Source: an uncultured Aquincola sp. (GTDB taxonomy: Bacteria; Pseudomonadota; Gammaproteobacteria; Burkholderiales; Burkholderiaceae). From it: 8,524 bases of DNA. This document shows, one piece after another, positions 1-7,461 of the stretch (position 1 is the stretch's first letter; each line of letters opens with the position of its first letter). Made by a program: the position numbers and the translations under genes. The notes under the pieces were generated by a model that was not told where the DNA came from, did no database searches, and was given only the letters and a program-made list of their open reading frames with translations. The stretch is taken from positions 1 through 8,524 of the forward strand of contig CAKZXL010000302.1 of NCBI GenBank assembly GCA_937883885.1, written 5' to 3'.

Positions 1-208
1 ACACGTCCACATCCGTTCCCAACTCTTCGCGCATCTCACGCCGGACGGCGGCCTCGGCCGTTTCGCCCATCTCGACACGACCGCCCGGCAAGGCCCAGAA
101 GGCATCGCCGGCCAGCCGGTGCAGCAGCACGAAGTCAGCATGGCGGACCACGGCAGCGGCGCGCAGGTTGAAGCGCCAGTCGCTATTGCTGAACGAGATC
201 ATCGTCAT
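1..208 (-). CDS. Nudix hydrolase, partial (C-terminus beyond the left edge)
   Basis: The first 69 residues of a Nudix-fold hydrolase are present; the rest lies outside the window. A complete Nudix box is visible: G43, E49, then R57-E58-M59-R60-E61-E62-L63-G64, matching GX5EX7REUXEEXG. It is preceded by the usual beta strand and the A-L-P-G-G turn (residues 39-43). Such enzymes cleave nucleoside diphosphates linked to another moiety, using Mg2+ bound by the box glutamates; the substrate cannot be told from this fragment. The start is uncertain. ATG at 208 gives an N-terminus M-T-M-I-S-F, but in-frame ATGs at 202, 217 and 235 are possible and none has a strong Shine-Dalgarno. It lies about 60 bp after the UDP-glucuronate decarboxylase gene on the same strand, so it is probably the operon's last gene or an independent neighbour. 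A role in sugar-nucleotide turnover is only inference from position. Confidence 0.88.
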   Translation of the reverse strand, partial: MTMISFSNSDWRFNLRAAAVVRHADFVLLHRLAGDAFWALPGGRVEMGETAEAAVRREMREELGTDVDV

Positions 209-271
209 GCGTCGCATTCTGAGCGACGCCGGCATCAGCAATCGTGACGGGCGCTCAACGATGGCCTGCGC

Positions 272-1258
272 TCACATCCTCCCATCTTCCGGCCCGCCGG
301 CCAGGCACTTGTCGAACCAGGCGATGGTGTCCAGCAGGCCGGTGCGCAGCTCCACCGTGGGCTGCCAGCCCAGCTCCTCGCGGGCCAGGCTGATGTCGGG
401 GCAGCGCTGGCGGGGGCCGTCCTGGGGCAGGGGCTCGAAGACCAGCGGTGAGCGTGAGCCGGTGAGTTCCAGCACCAGGCGGGCGATGTCCAGCATGCTG
501 CGCTCCACCGGGTTGCCGATGTTCACCGGGCCGGCGAAGTCGTCGCGGGTGTCCATCAGCCGCATCAGGCCGTCCACCGTGTCGCTCACGTGGCAGAAGC
601 TGCGGGTCTGCAGGCCGTCGCCGTACAGCGTGATGGGCTGGCCCGTCAGCGCCTGCACGATGAAGTTGCTGACCACGCGGCCGTCGCCCGGGTGCATGTG
701 CGGCCCGTAGGTGTTGAAGATGCGCGCCACCTTCACCCGCAGCCGGTGCTGGCGGCGGTAGTCCATGAACAGCGTCTCGGCGCAGCGCTTGCCTTCGTCG
801 TAGCAGCTGCGCGGGCCGATGGGGTTCACATGGCCCCAGTAGTCTTCCTTCTGCGGATGCACCAGCGGGTCGCCATACACCTCGCTGGTGCTGGCCTGCA
901 GGATGCGCGCCTTCAGCCGCTTGGCCAGGCCCAGCATGTTGATGGCGCCGTGCACGCTGGTCTTGGTGGTCTGCACCGGGTCCAGCTGGTAGTGCACCGG
1001 CGAGGCGGGGCAGGCCAGGTTGTAGATCTCGTCGCATTCCACGTACAGCGGAAAGGTGACGTCGTGGCGCAGCAGCTCGAAGCGGGCATGGCCCAGCAGC
1101 GGCGCGATCAGCGCGCGCGAGCCGGTGTAGAAGTTGTCCACGCACAGCACCTCGGCGCCGGCCTCCAGCAGCCGGCGGCACAGGTGCGATCCGATGAAGC
1201 CCGCGCCGCCGGTGACGACCACGCGCTTGGCATGCAGCGGGCGCGGCGGGGCGCTCAT
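272..1258 (-). CDS. UDP-glucuronate decarboxylase (UDP-xylose synthase), extended SDR family
   Basis: This 328-residue protein should convert UDP-glucuronate to UDP-xylose in the cytoplasm, using bound NAD+ through a 4-keto intermediate. The Rossmann motif GxxGxxG is G17, G20, G23, followed by D41-N42 at the end of the second strand, which binds the NAD ribose. Catalytic residues expected of the family are visible: T124-S125-E126, then Y153 and K157 (YxxxK). The stretch [16 protein letters not shown] (179-194) is characteristic of UXS enzymes and separates them from other dTDP/UDP-sugar dehydratases. It has no N-terminal membrane segment, so it is the soluble bacterial form. The start at 1258 is chosen because the Rossmann strand begins immediately after and the ATG overlaps the previous gene's TGA (ATGA, 1258-1255); a longer open frame back to 1360 adds only non-homologous sequence. 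It implies that a xylose, or a 4-keto-pentose derivative, is a building block for the transferases encoded upstream. Confidence 0.93.
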   Translation of the reverse strand: MSAPPRPLHAKRVVVTGGAGFIGSHLCRRLLEAGAEVLCVDNFYTGSRALIAPLLGHARFELLRHDVTFPLYVECDEIYNLACPASPVHYQLDPVQTTKTSVHGAINMLGLAKRLKARILQASTSEVYGDPLVHPQKEDYWGHVNPIGPRSCYDEGKRCAETLFMDYRRQHRLRVKVARIFNTYGPHMHPGDGRVVSNFIVQALTGQPITLYGDGLQTRSFCHVSDTVDGLMRLMDTRDDFAGPVNIGNPVERSMLDIARLVLELTGSRSPLVFEPLPQDGPRQRCPDISLAREELGWQPTVELRTGLLDTIAWFDKCLAGGPEDGRM

Positions 1259-2226
1259 GGCGCACCCCCGGCCACCTGCGTCAGCACCCGGTCCCAGTCG
1301 GCCGCAAAGCGCTGGATGTTGAAGCGTTGCATCGCGGTCTGGCGGGCAGCCTCGCCCCACTGCCGCGCCACTTCGGGCTCATGCACCAGCATGTTCATCA
1401 CCTCCACCAGTTTGTCGATGCGGGTGTCGATCCAGCCGTTCTCGCCATTGCGGATGACGGTGCTCAGCTCGGTGGTGGCCAGGCCGATGATGGGCAGGCC
1501 CACCATCATGGCTTCGATGATGGCCAGCCCCAGGCTGGTGTAGCGGATGGGGTTGAAGAAGAAGCGGTACTGCGCCATGGCGGCCGCCAGGTCCAGGTTG
1601 CCCACCTCGCCCAGGCCACCCATGCGCAGGCTGTCCATGCCCACCAGCTGCAGCGGCACCTGCTGGCGCACCTGCTCGAACACGTCGGCGCCCAGCCGGC
1701 GGCCGCGCTGCTGCAGGTGGTTGACGACGAAGATGCCTTCGGGCCGCTCGCCGCTGTAGCGCACGCCGGGCGGTATCAGCACCCCGTGGTCGATGATGTG
1801 CACCGGCGCATCGGCGTTGTCCCACATCAGCGCATTGAAGGGCGTGACGTGCACCAGCTGCGCGCCGCTGCCGGCGGCCGGGTGGCGGGTGTCGGTGGGG
1901 TGACCCTGCGGCGGGTCATGCTCCACGAACAGCGTGGGCAGCGCACGCAGCCGGGGCGAGAGTCGGCTCATGCGGTCGTCGTGCCAGTGGCGCTCGTGCT
2001 GGTACAGCACGCAGTCGAAGTGATGCGTGTCCAGCGCATCGGCCGGCACCTCGTGCACGTTGTCGCCCCAGGGCAGCACGCCCACCTTGCCGACGTGGCC
2101 CGACGGGTGGCCGGGCAGCGTGGCCAGGTAGAAGTCGTGCGGCGCCTGCGTCAGGTAGTACAGGTAGTTGCCATGCACATGCCAGGTGAGCACGCGCAGG
2201 CGACGGTTCGGGGTGGGTGGGTTCAT
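1255..2226 (-). CDS. Glycosyltransferase, GT4-like (GT-B fold), divergent
   Basis: The product has 323 residues. The C-terminal half shows a GT-B/GT4 nucleotide-sugar domain: [18 protein letters not shown] from residue 231, with the conserved distal Glu at 238, followed by a G-E-N-G-W-I loop and a C-terminal helix. The N-terminal half ([15 protein letters not shown], near residue 12) lacks the glycine-rich loop usual in GT4 acceptor domains. The position of the first Glu of the EX7E motif is occupied by T230. It most likely transfers a sugar to a surface-glycan acceptor; donor and acceptor are unknown. The start at 2226 is supported by a strong Shine-Dalgarno (GAGGAGG at 2240-2234, 7 nt upstream) and by ATGA overlap with the previous stop (2226-2223). 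It ends in ATGA overlap with the UDP-xylose synthase gene, so UDP-xylose is a tempting but unproven donor. Confidence 0.85.
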   Translation of the reverse strand: MNPPTPNRRLRVLTWHVHGNYLYYLTQAPHDFYLATLPGHPSGHVGKVGVLPWGDNVHEVPADALDTHHFDCVLYQHERHWHDDRMSRLSPRLRALPTLFVEHDPPQGHPTDTRHPAAGSGAQLVHVTPFNALMWDNADAPVHIIDHGVLIPPGVRYSGERPEGIFVVNHLQQRGRRLGADVFEQVRQQVPLQLVGMDSLRMGGLGEVGNLDLAAAMAQYRFFFNPIRYTSLGLAIIEAMMVGLPIIGLATTELSTVIRNGENGWIDTRIDKLVEVMNMLVHEPEVARQWGEAARQTAMQRFNIQRFAADWDRVLTQVAGGAP

Positions 2227-3314
2227 GCGGTGGCCTCCTCGGCCGAAACGGCAGCGGATGCCGCCGGCGCGCCAGCCGTCGCCAGGCGAAGGGCCACCGC
2301 GGCCACCTCGTCCACGCCGACGGCCAGCGCACATTCGTGTTGATAAGGGCAGTGCTCATGGCCGCAGGGCCGGCAGGGCGTGTCGGCCCACAGCACCGTG
2401 TGGCGGGCGGTGTCCAGCGGCGCCCAGCGCGCCACGTCGCTGCCCGAGCTCACCACCACGCTGGGCGTGCCCACCGCGGCCGCGACGTGCGAGACGCCGG
2501 TGTCGTTGCTCAGCAGCAGACGGGCGCCCTGCACCAGCGCGGCCAGCGACCAGAAGTCGGTGCGGCCCACCAAATCGATGGCCGGCTGCTGCATCGCCTG
2601 CTGCACGCGTTGCACCAGCGGCCGTTCAGCCTCGCTGCCGGTGAGCACGATGCGCAGGCCCTGCCGCGCCAGCTGGTCGGCCACCGCAGCAAAACGCTCG
2701 GCCGGCCAGCGGCGCGAGGTGAAGCGGGCGCCGGCGTGCACGCAGGCATACGGCCCGTCACCCGGCGGCAGCAGCGCGGCGGCACGGGCCTGGTCGTCCG
2801 CGGTCAGCGGCAGCAGCATGCCGGTGCCCTGGCGCGGCAGGCCCAGGTGGTCGGTCAGGTGCAGCAGCCGCTCGATCTCATGGCCTTGCCGCGGCCAGCG
2901 GGTGAAGAGCGCCGGCTCGGGCGCCAGGTCATCGGGCTCGGCAAAGCCGGCCAGGCGCTGCGGCGCACACACCGCCAGCAGGTGGTTCACCACGCTGCCG
3001 CTGCCCTGCAGCTGCAGCAGCAGGTCGAAGCGCTCGGCCTGCATGGCCTGCAGCCAGCCGGGCAAGGCGGCCAGGTCGGGCTCACGCTCGGGCAGGCCGG
3101 GCCAGCCCGGAAACTCGATGAAGCGGTGCACCATCGGCAGCCGCTGCGCCCATTCACGGGCCCAAGGCAGGCCGATGAGCACCAGCTCGGCCTGCGGCCA
3201 GCGGGCCGCCAGGGCGCGCAGCACCGGCACCGCACACAGCATGTCGCCCAGCATCAAGGCGCGGAACACGCCGATGCGCCGTGGTGCGGCCGGCAGGTCA
3301 AGGCCTGCCGTCAT
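2223..3314 (-). CDS. Glycosyltransferase family 9 (heptosyltransferase-like), first paralogue
   Basis: A 363-residue GT9 protein of the usual family size. The N-terminal L-G-D motif (22-24), followed by P30, is the GT9 acceptor-side signature. The C-terminal domain begins around a H-A-G-A-R-F-T-S-R-R-W-P-A-E-R-F segment and carries N270-D271-T272-G273 with H276, the donor-binding motif of LPS heptosyltransferases (WaaC/WaaF type). A C-terminal cysteine cluster (C314, C317, C322, C328) is present, followed by an Ala-rich tail. GT9 enzymes typically transfer heptose from ADP-heptose to LPS inner core at the cytoplasmic face of the inner membrane; the presence of a gmhB-like gene in the same operon fits heptose use. 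Start 3314 has AAGGTG about 8 nt upstream and overlaps the preceding stop as ATGA. It is clearly paralogous to the second GT9 gene at 4300-5415, sharing S-R-R-W-P-A-E-R-F. Confidence 0.92.
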   Translation of the reverse strand: MTAGLDLPAAPRRIGVFRALMLGDMLCAVPVLRALAARWPQAELVLIGLPWAREWAQRLPMVHRFIEFPGWPGLPEREPDLAALPGWLQAMQAERFDLLLQLQGSGSVVNHLLAVCAPQRLAGFAEPDDLAPEPALFTRWPRQGHEIERLLHLTDHLGLPRQGTGMLLPLTADDQARAAALLPPGDGPYACVHAGARFTSRRWPAERFAAVADQLARQGLRIVLTGSEAERPLVQRVQQAMQQPAIDLVGRTDFWSLAALVQGARLLLSNDTGVSHVAAAVGTPSVVVSSGSDVARWAPLDTARHTVLWADTPCRPCGHEHCPYQHECALAVGVDEVAAVALRLATAGAPAASAAVSAEEATA

Positions 3315-4303
3315 GGGTAGATCACCTTGAAGCGCCAGGCCCCCACCACGCGCCACCACAGCGCCAGGAAGGGGATGGCGGCCGAGGTGCACAGCATTTC
3401 CCACACATGGGCCGGCTCGTGCGAAGAGCCGCGCAGCCGCTGCCAGGCAAAGCGGCCGATGCCCAGCAGCGCACCGGCCGCGCACCAGCCGGCGGCCCGC
3501 GGCGCGCCGGCGGCCAGGGCCAACAGTGCCGCCCCGGTCAGCCCCACGATGCCCACGTACAGCCAGGGCGGCTGCGTGCGCACCTTGCGCCGGAAGAGCT
3601 CGCGGTGCTTCTTGTAGAGCAGCCCGTCGAACACCACGTTCTTCTGCTGCCCCAGCGAGATGCCCCAGGGCGCCGGCCGCACCGGGTGCAGCACCACCGC
3701 CCGCTCGGCGCGGATGACCTCGGCCCCCAGCGTCAGGATGGCGAAGTGCAGGTCGGAGTCTTCGCGCCAGGCGCGCTTGAAGCGCTCGTCGAAGCCGCCC
3801 ACGCGCTGCAGGATGTCGCGCCGCACGAAGGCATTGGCGGTGACGAACTCGGCCGTTTCCAGCCCCTGCGTCATGCGCGCATGGTCGGTGGGCGCGCCTT
3901 GCACCGGCACCTGCACCCGGCCGCTGGCGGCAGCCGCGCCACGGGCCATCGCGGCCAGGCCTTCGCTCAGCCAGTCGCGGTCGGGCACGGTGTCGTCGTC
4001 GGTGAAGGCGATCAGCGGCGCGGCGCTGGCCCGCCAGCCCACGTTGCGGGCGGTGGCCGGGCCCTTGCCCATGTTGCGCAGGTAGCGCACCGCGGGTGCG
4101 CCGCCGGTGGCGGCATCGAACTCGGCCACCACGCGGCGGGTGTCGTCGTCGGGGCCGTCGTCCACCACCAGCACCTCGTAGCGGTCGCCGGCCAGGCTTT
4201 GCCGCACCACCGCCTCCAGGCAGCGGCGCAGCAGCTCGGGCCGGCGGTAGGTGGCCATCACCACCGCGATCTCGGGGCGCTGCCCCGGCTCGGCTGTCGT
4301 CAT
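3311..4303 (-). CDS. Glycosyltransferase family 2 with C-terminal membrane segments
   Basis: A 330-residue GT-A fold transferase. The N-terminus shows the GT2 pattern V-V-M-A-T-Y-R-R-P-E-L-L (14-25), V-V-D-D-G with D48-D49, then F-T-D-D-D-T with D102-D104 as the metal/nucleotide-binding DXD equivalent, G-G-F-D (169-172) and W-R-E-D with E181-D182 as the probable catalytic base region. After residue 245 it becomes hydrophobic: about 248-266 and 270-287 look like membrane helices, and 303-323 is a third, possibly re-entrant or amphipathic, segment. It probably acts at the cytoplasmic face of the inner membrane on a lipid-linked or LPS acceptor; donor unknown. The start at 4303 has GGAG (4312-4309) 5 nt upstream and overlaps the previous gene as ATGA. 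A longer open frame to 4552 is only the antisense-rich extension of this GC-rich DNA. It sits between the two GT9 genes, suggesting it adds a residue between or onto heptoses. Confidence 0.92.
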   Translation of the reverse strand: MTTAEPGQRPEIAVVMATYRRPELLRRCLEAVVRQSLAGDRYEVLVVDDGPDDDTRRVVAEFDAATGGAPAVRYLRNMGKGPATARNVGWRASAAPLIAFTDDDTVPDRDWLSEGLAAMARGAAAASGRVQVPVQGAPTDHARMTQGLETAEFVTANAFVRRDILQRVGGFDERFKRAWREDSDLHFAILTLGAEVIRAERAVVLHPVRPAPWGISLGQQKNVVFDGLLYKKHRELFRRKVRTQPPWLYVGIVGLTGAALLALAAGAPRAAGWCAAGALLGIGRFAWQRLRGSSHEPAHVWEMLCTSAAIPFLALWWRVVGAWRFKVIYP

Positions 4304-5415
4304 GCGGTCTCCATCGCAGGTCGCATCACCTGCAGCGCCGCGTCGGCCGCTGCTTCTGCGGGCACGCCCAGCAGGCAGGCGTGGTGGCCCATCGGGCACA
4401 CGCTGCGCAGGCAGTTGCGGCAGGGCACGTCGTGGCTCAGCACCCGCGCGCTGGTGCGCCAGGGCGTGTGCTGCGGGTTGGTCAAGGCATACAGCACCAC
4501 CACCGGCGCACGCAGCGCCGCGGCGATGTGGGCCGGGCCGCTGTTGTTGCACAGGGTGACGGTGGCACCGGCGATCAAGGCGGCCAGCTCGCCCAGCGAC
4601 AAGCCGCCCACCAGCGCGGTGGCCGGCACGCCGGCCGGCAGCGCGGCCTGCACCAGCGCCGCTTCGGCCGTGCCGCCCACCACCACCGCGTGGCCGCCAC
4701 CGGCGCGGGCCACGGCCTGCGCGGCCTGGGCAAAGCGCTCGGCGGGCCAGCGGCGCGACGGGGCCGAGGCCCCCGGGTGCACCACGAAGTAAGGCGCCGC
4801 CGGGTCCATGCCGGCCTGCGCCAGCTTGTGCTTCAACGCGGCCTGATCGGCCGCCCGCAACGCCAGGCGCAGGCCATCGTCGGCCGGCGGTCGCACGCCG
4901 ATGGCGGCCAGCAGCTCGAGCTGGCGCTGCACCTCATGGCGCATGCCTTCGCCGCGCATTTCGGCGTCACGCACCCAGTCGGTCAGCAGGTGGTAGGGGT
5001 TCTCGCGGCCATGCGCCAGCCGCAGCGGAATGCCGGCCTGCAGCGCCACCAGGGCCATGGGCAGCGCGCTTTGCGTGCACACGGTGAAGATGACCACCGC
5101 ATCGAACCGCGCTTGCGCCAGCCGCTGCACCAGGGCTTGCACGGCAGGGCCGGCCTGTTCGGCGCTGCAGGCCGATTGCACCCAGGGCGCCTCGAAGGTC
5201 ATGACCTCGTCCACGTCGGCCAGGTGGGGCTGCAGCGCAGCACCGGCCGGCGAGGCCAGCAGCGTGAGGTGCGCGCCCGGCCAGGCCTGGCGCAGCGCCG
5301 CCAGCGCGGGCGTGGTCATCAGCACGTCGCCCAGGTTGTCCAGCCGCACGGCCAGCAGGCGGCGCACGCCGGCCCAGGCGGGCGACAAGGCGGTGGCCCG
5401 CAGCTCGGCCGTCAT
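4300..5415 (-). CDS. Glycosyltransferase family 9 (heptosyltransferase-like), second paralogue
   Basis: A 371-residue GT9 protein. The acceptor-domain signature R-L-D-N-L-G-D (24-30) is followed by M-T-T-P. The donor domain contains H-P-G-A-S, S-R-R-W-P-A-E-R-F, a V-V-V-G-G strand-turn, and N290-N291-S292-G293-P294 with H296, the equivalent of the N-D/N-S/T-G motif of heptosyltransferases. As in the other paralogue, a C-terminal cysteine cluster is present (C332, C335, C340, C347). The likely role is transfer of heptose, or a related sugar, from an ADP- or GDP-activated donor during surface glycan assembly. It follows the gmhB-like gene directly with an ATGA overlap (5415-5412), supporting a heptose substrate. 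The start at 5415 fits the beginning of homology but its Shine-Dalgarno is weak, so expression may depend on coupling to the upstream gene. Confidence 0.92.
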   Translation of the reverse strand: MTAELRATALSPAWAGVRRLLAVRLDNLGDVLMTTPALAALRQAWPGAHLTLLASPAGAALQPHLADVDEVMTFEAPWVQSACSAEQAGPAVQALVQRLAQARFDAVVIFTVCTQSALPMALVALQAGIPLRLAHGRENPYHLLTDWVRDAEMRGEGMRHEVQRQLELLAAIGVRPPADDGLRLALRAADQAALKHKLAQAGMDPAAPYFVVHPGASAPSRRWPAERFAQAAQAVARAGGGHAVVVGGTAEAALVQAALPAGVPATALVGGLSLGELAALIAGATVTLCNNSGPAHIAAALRAPVVVLYALTNPQHTPWRTSARVLSHDVPCRNCLRSVCPMGHHACLLGVPAEAAADAALQVMRPAMETA

Positions 5416-6005
5416 GCCGCTTGCCGGGCGCGCGTGCCGGGCTGGGCCACGGCATCGGCCTGCAGGATGACCTCGGCCGCCTCGCCCAGGTCGGTGCACA
5501 CATGCTCGGGCACGCGCAGGTCGGAGCGCTTCCATTCGTTTTCGCCGCCACGGTCCAGCAGCACGCTGCGGCAGCCCGCGCGGTGGCCGGCTTCCACGTC
5601 GTCCAGGATGTCGCCCACCATCCAGCTGCGCTGCAGGTCCAGCCCATGGGCCTGCGCGGCCAGGGTCAGCATGCCGGGCTGCGGCTTGCGGCAGTCGCAG
5701 CCCTGGCCATCGGCGCTGGCGGGGGCATGCGGGCACACGTAGAAGCCCGTGACCTCGATGCCGCCTTCGTCGCGCAGCTTGTCCAGCAGCGCGGTGCGCA
5801 GCACGCTGAACTGCGCGCTGGTGAAGCGGCCCGTGGCCAGGCCCGACTGGTTGCTGACGATGACCAGCCGGTAGCCCGCCTGCTGCAGCCGCTGCAGTGC
5901 CGGCAGCGCATGGGGCGTGAAGCGCAGCAGCGCCGGGTCGACGTTGTAAGGCACGTCTTCGACCAGCGTGCCGTCCTTGTCCAGAAAGATGGCGCGCGAC
6001 CTCAT
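5412..6005 (-). CDS. gmhB: D-glycero-D-manno-heptose 1,7-bisphosphate 7-phosphatase (HAD-IIIA)
   Basis: A 197-residue HAD phosphatase, close to the usual GmhB length. Motif I is D9-K-D11-G-T-L (D9 nucleophile, D11 acid/base), motif II is V-S-N-Q-S-G with S51-N52, R106-K107 are the motif III lysine region, and motif IV is V-G-D-I-L-D-D with D132 and D136. The structural zinc site typical of GmhB is complete: C91, H93, C103, C105. The N-terminal V-P-Y-N-V (18-22) also matches GmhB. The enzyme removes the C7 phosphate from heptose 1,7-bisphosphate, giving heptose 1-phosphate for nucleotidyl transfer in the ADP-L,D-heptose (or GDP-D,D-heptose) pathway, in the cytoplasm. Histidinol-phosphate phosphatase is a related alternative, but two neighbouring GT9 genes favour heptose. 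No gmhA or hldE partner lies in the window. Start 6005 overlaps the upstream stop as ATGA. Confidence 0.93.
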   Translation of the reverse strand: MRSRAIFLDKDGTLVEDVPYNVDPALLRFTPHALPALQRLQQAGYRLVIVSNQSGLATGRFTSAQFSVLRTALLDKLRDEGGIEVTGFYVCPHAPASADGQGCDCRKPQPGMLTLAAQAHGLDLQRSWMVGDILDDVEAGHRAGCRSVLLDRGGENEWKRSDLRVPEHVCTDLGEAAEVILQADAVAQPGTRARQAA

Positions 6006-7360
6006 GCCCCCACCCCGCGCGGCGCAGCCGCCATCACCAGCGCCTGCTGCACCGGCTTGCCGCTGCTGGCCGGGCGGGTGTGCGCGGGGCGGTGCAAGGC
6101 GGCGCTGCGCGGCAGCAGCGCGGCTTCGGCAGCCACCACTTCCTGGTACACCGTGGCCAGCTCGCCGGCCACGCGGTCCCAGGTGAAGTGCGAGCGCACG
6201 CGGGCCATGCCGGCGCGCCCCAGGGCCAGCCGCAATGCCGGGTTGGCCTGCAGCCAGGCCAGCTTCTCGGCCAGCGCGGCCGGGTCCTTGGGCGGCACCA
6301 GGTAGCCGGTGACGCCATCGACCACGCTGTACTGGATGCCGCCCACCGCGCTGCCGACCACCGGCGTGCCGCAGGCCATGGCTTCCAGCGGCGTGATGCC
6401 GAAGGGCTCGTACGCCGGGGTGGTGACGAACACGTCGGCCGCGGCATAGAACTCGGGCAGCTCGGCGACGTCGCGGCGGCCGGTGAAGGTCACGCGGTCT
6501 GCCACGCCGCAGCTGCGGGCCAGTGCCCGCAGGCGTGCGATCTCGGGCGTGCGGCGCTCGTCGGGCTCCACCGATTCACCGCCCACCACCAGCAGCCGCG
6601 GCTTGAGCGAGCCGTCCATCAGGCCCACCGCGCGGATCACGTTGTCGATGCCCTTGCGCGGCACCAGCCGGCCCAGCTGCAGCACCACGAATTCATCGTC
6701 GCGCAGGCCTAGCCGGCGGCGCGCCTGCGCCCGGTCGCGCGGGCCGAAGGTGGCCAGGTCGACGCCGCAGGGCACGGTGCGGATGCTCTCGTCGCGCGCG
6801 CCATAGAGGCGCAGCAGGTCTTCACGGTCTTGCGGGCATTCGGCGATCACGCGGTCGGCGCCCTGCACGATGCGCCGCTCGATGTCGATGCGCGCTTCCG
6901 GGAAGGTGTCGGCGCTGCCCTGATGCTCGCGCCGCACCAGGCCCAGCGCATGGAAGGTCATCACCAGCGGCACTTCGAAGATGTTGCGCAGCGCCAGCCC
7001 CACCCAGCCCGACATGAAGAAGTTGGCGTGGATGAGGTCGTAGCCCACGCTGCGCTGCATCAGGTGGCGCGAGGCGCGGGTGAAGGCCGGCATGTGCGGG
7101 AGCAGCTCTTCCTTGGGAACGAATTCGGGCGGTCCGGCATCTATATGGACCACGCGCATGCCCGGCCGCACATCGACCACGGCCGGCAGCGTGGGGTCGT
7201 CGCGGCGGGTGAGCACGTCGACCTGGTGGCCCATCGCAGCCAGCGCGCGCGCCACCTGCGAGACGTAGATGTTCTGGCCCCCGGCGTCGACGCTGCCGGC
7301 GTGGGCCAGCGGTGAGGCGTGTTCGCTGATGAGGCCGATGCGCAGGCGGTTTGGCACCAT
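6002..7360 (-). CDS. Glycosyltransferase family 4 (sucrose-phosphate-synthase/MshA-like GT-B)
   Basis: First gene of the operon, 452 residues. The N-terminus carries A-G-G-Q-N-I-Y-V (26-33), the acceptor-side loop typical of GT4 enzymes related to sucrose-phosphate synthase and MshA. H111 lies in a D-L-I-H-A-N-F motif (108-114). The donor domain shows G-R-L-V-P-R-K-G with R231 and K236 (phosphate contacts), then E318-P-F-G-I-T-P-L-E326, a perfect EX7E motif. The fold is complete by about residue 410; the final 40 or so residues are an Ala/Pro/Arg-rich tail without visible structure. It is a retaining GT-B transferase, probably acting on a glycan intermediate at the inner membrane; donor unknown. 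The start at 7360 is chosen because homology begins at once (R-I-G-L-I-S-E-H); the open frame continues to 7807 but runs antisense through another gene. Only a weak AGAAAG precedes the start. Confidence 0.92.
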   Translation of the reverse strand: MVPNRLRIGLISEHASPLAHAGSVDAGGQNIYVSQVARALAAMGHQVDVLTRRDDPTLPAVVDVRPGMRVVHIDAGPPEFVPKEELLPHMPAFTRASRHLMQRSVGYDLIHANFFMSGWVGLALRNIFEVPLVMTFHALGLVRREHQGSADTFPEARIDIERRIVQGADRVIAECPQDREDLLRLYGARDESIRTVPCGVDLATFGPRDRAQARRRLGLRDDEFVVLQLGRLVPRKGIDNVIRAVGLMDGSLKPRLLVVGGESVEPDERRTPEIARLRALARSCGVADRVTFTGRRDVAELPEFYAAADVFVTTPAYEPFGITPLEAMACGTPVVGSAVGGIQYSVVDGVTGYLVPPKDPAALAEKLAWLQANPALRLALGRAGMARVRSHFTWDRVAGELATVYQEVVAAEAALLPRSAALHRPAHTRPASSGKPVQQALVMAAAPRGVGA

Positions 7361-7444
7361 GGTCTTGGCTTTCTGGTGGTGATGTCCGATGCGGGCGTTG
7401 GGCAAGCGGTGTTCCGCGCCGGCTGCGGCGCAGGTGCCGGCCTT

Positions 7445-7461
7445 CATCACCGGCGGTGATG
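7445..7461. promoter_or_regulatory. 17-bp palindrome CATCACCGGCGGTGATG, candidate operator
   Basis: Two perfect 8-bp arms (CATCACCG and CGGTGATG) surround a single central G. The palindrome lies 84 bp upstream of the GT4 start at 7360 and 124 bp upstream of the plus-strand gene. The arm core GGTGATG recurs once, at 7378-7384, between the palindrome and the operon start. The shape fits a dimeric regulator site, but no regulator gene is in the window and the symmetry could also form a short hairpin. The operator role is inference. Confidence 0.4.

Noticed and set aside
1259..2334. Upstream in-frame starts for the operon genes (for example 1360, 2334)
   Set aside because: The domain signatures start right after the internal ATGs at 1258 and 2226, and those ATGs show the same overlap pattern as the other junctions.
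590..5742. Very long plus-strand open frames (for example 590-1543, 1327-2343, 3281-4792, 4096-5742)
   Set aside because: They are antisense to well-recognised minus-strand genes, their translations are His/Arg/Gln/Ala-rich without any domain, and long antisense frames are expected in very GC-rich coding DNA.
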